Shown one piece after another: positions 20,601 to 23,855 of a stretch of 23,855 nucleotides of DNA. The number at the start of each line of letters is the position of its first letter. Within the stretch, counting starts at the first letter, position 1. The DNA comes from UBA11090 sp035560555 (GTDB taxonomy: Bacteria; Spirochaetota; Spirochaetia; Treponematales; Rectinemataceae), in NCBI GenBank assembly GCA_035560555.1, contig DATMZF010000007.1, forward strand, positions 1 to 23,855, written 5' to 3'. A model generated the notes under the pieces. It saw only the letters and a program-made list of their open reading frames with translations. It ran no database searches and had not been told where the DNA came from. The position numbers and the translations under genes were made by a program.

Positions 20601-21572
20601 ATGACGAAAGAAACCATGAAAGCCCGTTCGAGGCTCGTCACCCTCACCAGGGATTTTTTCCTCTCGAGAGACTACCTCGAAACCGACACTCCGACGCTCT
20701 CTCCCACGCTGATACCCGAATCCTGCCTGGAAGCCTTCGCCACGGCCTTCGCGCACCCATACAGGGCCGGATACCCGGTCTACCTCATCCCTTCCCCGGA
20801 AATATGGATGAAGCGCATCATAGCGAGCGCGAAGGAGAGCGTATTCCAGCTCTGCAAATCCTTCAGGAACGCCGAGTCGCTGAGCAGAATCCACAACCCC
20901 GAATTCACCATGTTGGAGTACTACACGATAGGGGCGAACAGCCGCGACAACATCGGACTCACGGAGGAGCTTTTCAGGGCGCTGGCCGCGAGCGAAACCC
21001 CGAAGAGCGCCCTGCCTCCCTTCAGGCGCGTGACGATGGCGGAAGCCTTCGCGGAATACGCAGGCCTCGATCTCGACGCGCTGGGAGAAACCGGCGCCAT
21101 GATAGAGGCGGCGAAAGCCAAGAACCTCATGATCGACAATGATTCATCCTTGGAAGACGCCTTCAACGTCATCTTCCTCACCCTCGTCGAGCCGGTCCTC
21201 CCCGCCGACAGGCCCCTCGTCCTGGATGAATATCCCCGCGGCATCGAATGCCTGGCCAAGGATATCCCAGGGAAGCCCTACAAGGAGCGATGGGAGCTCT
21301 ATGTCCACGGCATCGAGATCGCGAACTGCTTCACCGAGATGGGCAGCCCCGAGGCGGTGAATGCGTATTTCGCCAGCCAGGGAGCGAAAAAAGCGAACAG
21401 CCTCGTCCCGCACAAAATCGATCCGGGCTATCCATCCATTTTCGAGGATTTTCCGCCCTGTTCCGGCGTCGCGGTGGGGTTCGACCGTCTCGTCATGGCG
21501 CTTCTCGGGCTGAACGATATAAGCGACGTGATCAATTTTCCCTTCGAATCCTTTCCCGATTACGGGGCCTGA
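20601..21572 (+). CDS. epmA: EF-P lysine lysyltransferase EpmA (GenX/PoxA)
   Basis: EpmA is a truncated class II lysyl-tRNA synthetase paralogue that attaches (R)-beta-lysine to a conserved Lys of elongation factor P. The 323-residue length fits EpmA (about 325) and is far shorter than LysRS. It lacks the N-terminal anticodon-binding OB domain and begins directly with the catalytic core. Motif 2 is clear (VFQLCKSFRNAE and HNPEFTMLEYY, residues about 80-108), and motif 3 is GVAVGFDRLVMALLG near 295-309. EF-P itself is encoded next (ATG 21810) with the target Lys present. The partner lysine 2,3-aminomutase EpmB is not in this window. ATG 20601 seems leaderless; an alternative start is the ATG at 20616. 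Confidence 0.92.
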   Translation: MTKETMKARSRLVTLTRDFFLSRDYLETDTPTLSPTLIPESCLEAFATAFAHPYRAGYPVYLIPSPEIWMKRIIASAKESVFQLCKSFRNAESLSRIHNPEFTMLEYYTIGANSRDNIGLTEELFRALAASETPKSALPPFRRVTMAEAFAEYAGLDLDALGETGAMIEAAKAKNLMIDNDSSLEDAFNVIFLTLVEPVLPADRPLVLDEYPRGIECLAKDIPGKPYKERWELYVHGIEIANCFTEMGSPEAVNAYFASQGAKKANSLVPHKIDPGYPSIFEDFPPCSGVAVGFDRLVMALLGLNDISDVINFPFESFPDYGA

Positions 21573-21599
21573 AAATCGCGGGAGGCCTTCGCGGGCGCC

Positions 21600-21655
21600 G
21601 TTCCAGCTGGCGCGGTTGGCCAGTTCCAGCTGGGGTGGCTGGCCGGTTCCGGAAC
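21600..21655 (+). repeat. Imperfect 23-base tandem repeat between epmA and efp
   Basis: Two adjacent 23-base copies (21600-21622 and 21623-21645) share GTTCCAGCTGG and differ at four of the remaining twelve positions. A third partial copy (21646-21655) is the perfect palindrome GTTCCGGAAC. Each full copy contains the palindrome CCAGCTGG, and the array can also pair GGCCAG with CTGGCC. The array follows the epmA stop by 27 bases and precedes the efp promoter by about 37. It could act as a transcript end structure or protein-binding site, but no T-run follows. Confidence 0.6.
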
Positions 21656-21692
21656 GAGCGGTGCGAAACATTGCCCGCGACGGCTCCGCATC

Positions 21693-21722
21693 TTTACAAA
21701 AATCCTTATTTTGCAATAGTAT
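21693..21722 (+). promoter_or_regulatory. Putative efp promoter
   Basis: TTTACA (21693-21698) and TAGTAT (21717-21722) are separated by 18 bases in a locally AT-rich stretch. Transcription would start near 21729, giving a leader of about 80 bases before ATG 21810. This separates efp from epmA as its own transcription unit despite their functional link. Confidence 0.55.
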
Positions 21723-21769
21723 AGGTGCGAAATAAAGCGGCGTTTTCAGCGTCTATCCCTCATACGATT

Positions 21770-21795
21770 ATTGTCGCCCTGAAAAGGCGGGCAAT
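21770..21795 (+). promoter_or_regulatory. Hairpin in the efp leader next to the ribosome binding site
   Basis: ATTG-T-CGCC (21770-21778) can pair with GGCG-G-G-CAAT (21786-21795) using one wobble pair and one bulged G, around a seven-base loop. It ends two bases before AAGGA (21798-21802), the efp ribosome binding site, so it could influence translation initiation. It does not sequester the site itself. Confidence 0.3.
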
Positions 21796-21809
21796 AAAAG
21801 GAAATTAAT

Positions 21810-22373
21810 ATGGTTCGCGGCGGCGAAATCAATCTAGGAACATGCCTTCTCATCAACAATGTCCCCCACATCGTAGTGGACCGGGAATTCGTAAGCCCCG
21901 GCAAAGGTTCGGCATTCGCCCGAGTCAAGGCCAAGAGCCTGAAGACCGGCAACGTCATCATGCAGACGATCAAGACCGCGGACTCCGTCGAGGACGCCCA
22001 GGTCGACCTCGTGGACTGCCAATACCAGTACTCCGACGGCGAGAACTTCATGTTCATGAACAACGAGACCTTCGAGCAGTTCGGCGTTTCCATGGAAATC
22101 CAGGCGGAAAAGAAGCCCTACCTCAAGGAAGGCGAAACCTATACCCTCATCATGTGGGAAGGCGAAGCCATCGACATCAAGATTCCCTACAAGATGATCT
22201 TCACGGTCGTCGAGAGCGAGAATTATATCAAGGGCGACACCGTCTCCGGCGCCACCAAGCCGATCACCACCGAAACCGGCCTCGTGGTCCGCGTTCCCCT
22301 CTTCATCAAGCAGGGCGAGCGGATTCTCGTCAACACCGAGTCGAATGATTACGTGGAGCGGGTGAACAACTGA
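21810..22373 (+). CDS. efp: Translation elongation factor P
   Basis: EF-P binds the ribosome between P and E sites and relieves stalling at consecutive prolines. The product has 187 residues, the normal length for the three-domain factor. The N-terminal KOW-like domain carries EFVSPGKGSAF with Lys32 at the loop tip, the position that EpmA modifies in gamma-proteobacteria. The middle and C-terminal OB domains are recognisable, the latter by GDTVSGATKPITTETGLVV and VPLFIKQGERILVNT. ATG 21810 has AAGGA seven bases upstream. The neighbouring epmA gene and the Lys (rather than Arg) at the tip together support beta-lysylation as the modification; this is inference. A methyltransferase gene follows after 46 bases and may share the transcript. 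Confidence 0.96.
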   Translation: MVRGGEINLGTCLLINNVPHIVVDREFVSPGKGSAFARVKAKSLKTGNVIMQTIKTADSVEDAQVDLVDCQYQYSDGENFMFMNNETFEQFGVSMEIQAEKKPYLKEGETYTLIMWEGEAIDIKIPYKMIFTVVESENYIKGDTVSGATKPITTETGLVVRVPLFIKQGERILVNTESNDYVERVNN

Positions 22374-22419
22374 TTTCCCAACCTTCGATGCCGGGTTTTA
22401 TCACGGGAGTTCGACGCGC

Positions 22420-23793
22420 ATGACCGACCTTCAACCCCTTGTCAACAAGACAGTGGAATTCGCCTACCGCGGAGCCCGGCTCGGCTTCGATCTTTCCCAT
22501 GCGCTTTTTTCTTCCTACGCCATCGATACAGGCACGAGATTTCTTCTCAAGGAAATCGCCCACGACGAAACCATAACGGGAGCCAGCGCGATTCTGGACG
22601 CGGGATGCGGGGTAGGCATCATAGGCATTTCCCTCGCCGTTTCCTGCCCACAGGCGAAAGTCGTCATGAGGGACAGGGATATCCTGGCCTGCGCTTTCTC
22701 GGAGAGAAACTGCTGGAAAAACGGCATTCCCGTCCAGCGTCTCGGTCTTGATGACGCGGCGACCGAACCCATCGCGAAAAAGCCGCCCAAACACAAGAAC
22801 AACGAAGAGCGCCGGAACGCGGTTATCGTCGCTCCCGGCCTGCTGGGCGAGGACGATCCCTTGGGTCCCTTCGACGCCGTCGTCTCCAACCTGCCGGCCA
22901 AGGCAGGACCTGTCATACTCTCCCAATTCGTCGAAGCCTGCGCCGGAAAGCTCCTCAATCCAGGGGGTAGGCTGGCTTTTGTCATCGTCAATACCCTCGC
23001 GGGACTCGCCGACAGCTGGTGCGCCTCGTCGGGCATGATCCCAGTCCGGAAGACGGCCGGGAAGGGGCACAGCGTTTTTATCCTGGAAAAGCCGGCTTCT
23101 CCGTCGGCTTCGGCGCACACTCCCGCTTCCGCCGAGACTTACGTTCCTGATACCCATGACGCTTCCGCCGCGCGGACAGATCCTTTCTTCGAACAGAGGC
23201 GGGTAAGCGCGATACGATATCGTCGCAGCTCGGCCACGAGAAAGCTGGGGCGCTATCCAGTGCCTGCGTGCGGCTTTTGGGGACTCCCCGAGTTCGATAC
23301 CACGGGCTTCGCGACGGAAATGGCGATGGAGGCCCTGGAAAAAGCCTGCGCCGGCAGCCTTGTGCGGGATCTGCTCATTTCGGAGCCGGGCATCGGGCTG
23401 CCGGCGCTCTGGGCATGCAAGGCCCTGGGGCCGGCCAGAATCCATGCCCTATCGCGCGACCTACTGTCGCTTCTCGCGACGAGGGCCAATATCGATGCCC
23501 TGAGTTCCCCTCATCCCGACTATTTTCCGCTTCAATCCATCGACGGCGACGGCATCGGCGATATCCTTTTCGACGCCATCCTGTGGTTTCCCGACGAAGT
23601 GCCCGAGTACGATTTCATTGCGCCCGCCTGGGAGTTCCTCCACAGGACTGCCAAGAAAGGCGCCGCGATCGTGATAGTCTCCACGTCGACCACAACCACC
23701 CGCTTTGAAAAGACAAAGCCTTCGGGCATCCAGCGTCTGGGAGAGAAAAAGAAGAAAGGTTTCTCGGCCCTCATGTTCCGGCGGGTCGACTGA
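22420..23793 (+). CDS. RsmC/RlmG-like SAM-dependent methyltransferase with a second degenerate methyltransferase domain
   Basis: The 457-residue product contains an apparently active Rossmann methyltransferase domain at about residues 20-225: an FSSYAIDTGTRFLL segment, motif I LDAGCGVGIIG (59-69), and SNLPAKAGP (156-164) in the place of the NPPF-type motif of RsmC/RlmG. A Pro/Ala/Ser linker follows (225-255). Residues about 262-457 repeat the fold in a worn-down form: an FDTTGFATEMAM segment, a motif I-like SEPGIGLPALW (321-331), and FDAILWFPDE (384-393) where the catalytic motif would be. By analogy it would methylate rRNA or another nucleic acid, but the substrate is not identifiable. GGGAG (22405-22409) lies ten bases before ATG 22420. 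It follows efp by 46 bases, suggesting a translation-related operon. Confidence 0.78.
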   Translation: MTDLQPLVNKTVEFAYRGARLGFDLSHALFSSYAIDTGTRFLLKEIAHDETITGASAILDAGCGVGIIGISLAVSCPQAKVVMRDRDILACAFSERNCWKNGIPVQRLGLDDAATEPIAKKPPKHKNNEERRNAVIVAPGLLGEDDPLGPFDAVVSNLPAKAGPVILSQFVEACAGKLLNPGGRLAFVIVNTLAGLADSWCASSGMIPVRKTAGKGHSVFILEKPASPSASAHTPASAETYVPDTHDASAARTDPFFEQRRVSAIRYRRSSATRKLGRYPVPACGFWGLPEFDTTGFATEMAMEALEKACAGSLVRDLLISEPGIGLPALWACKALGPARIHALSRDLLSLLATRANIDALSSPHPDYFPLQSIDGDGIGDILFDAILWFPDEVPEYDFIAPAWEFLHRTAKKGAAIVIVSTSTTTTRFEKTKPSGIQRLGEKKKKGFSALMFRRVD

Positions 23794-23845
23794 TAGGGCG
23801 TCGCGCGCCGTGTAAATAACTTTATTTCATTTCATAAAACTTCAT

Positions 23846-23851
23846 TATAGT
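23846..23851 (+). promoter_or_regulatory. Possible -10 box of a gene beyond the window
   Basis: TATAGT lies at 23846-23851 in an AT-rich stretch (23814-23855) that contrasts with the GC-rich surroundings. No good -35 match stands at 16-18 bases upstream. The sequence 23794-23845 after the methyltransferase contains no gene. Confidence 0.3.
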
Positions 23852-23855
23852 ATCC

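Noticed and set aside
1..23855. tRNA, rRNA, CRISPR, insertion sequence or attachment site
   Set aside because: The intergenic gaps are all shorter than 240 bases, and none contains a cloverleaf, regular short repeat with spacers, transposase fragment or paired terminal repeats that I could see.

Overview
The window looks like a chromosomal segment of a moderately GC-rich, two-membraned bacterium, most likely a spirochaete of the Treponema/Spirochaeta type. This rests on three things: the order murB, cysS, ECF sigma (which I recall from Treponema pallidum), the variant of the OmpA-like domain closing the giant protein, and the many outer-membrane and periplasmic proteins. The assignment is inference. 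No tRNA, rRNA, CRISPR array, insertion sequence or phage gene was seen.

Layout: (1) 1-1182 (+): a secreted protein of unknown function. (2) 1400-9412 (+): a 2670-residue protein with a signal peptide, a PorV/UPF0164-like beta-barrel, 20 FlgD-type Ig-like repeats each opening with an SPNGDG-like motif, and a C-terminal OmpA-like domain, closed by a strong terminator at 9472-9517. (3) 9550-13059 (-): murB followed by a CPA2-type antiporter fused to two Usp-like domains and a PTS EIIA domain. (4) 13123-18162 (+): cysS, then a tightly packed ECF sigma operon: sigma factor, zinc-finger anti-sigma factor, an exported Pro/Ala-rich protein, and a membrane-anchored TIG plus transglutaminase-fold protein whose catalytic Cys is missing. 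(5) 18248-20564 (+): glyA and a divergent QueG-like iron-sulfur protein. (6) 20601-22373 (+): epmA and efp, the lysylation enzyme and its elongation-factor target. (7) 22420-23793 (+): a two-domain RsmC/RlmG-like methyltransferase. The window ends in a promoter-like sequence for a gene outside it.

Biologically the segment mixes housekeeping (wall precursor synthesis, tRNA charging, one-carbon metabolism, EF-P modification, probable RNA methylation) with envelope biology. The two most unusual items are the giant barrel/Ig/OmpA protein, whose architecture implies a very long periplasmic array, and the ECF sigma operon ending in a cysteine-free transglutaminase-like protein. Several proteins keep their fold signature but lack a key residue (transglutaminase Cys to Ser, OmpA Asp to Asn, QueG Asp to Asn, antiporter TM5 Asp, MurB Arg to Lys). 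All these comparisons are alignments from memory and need checking.
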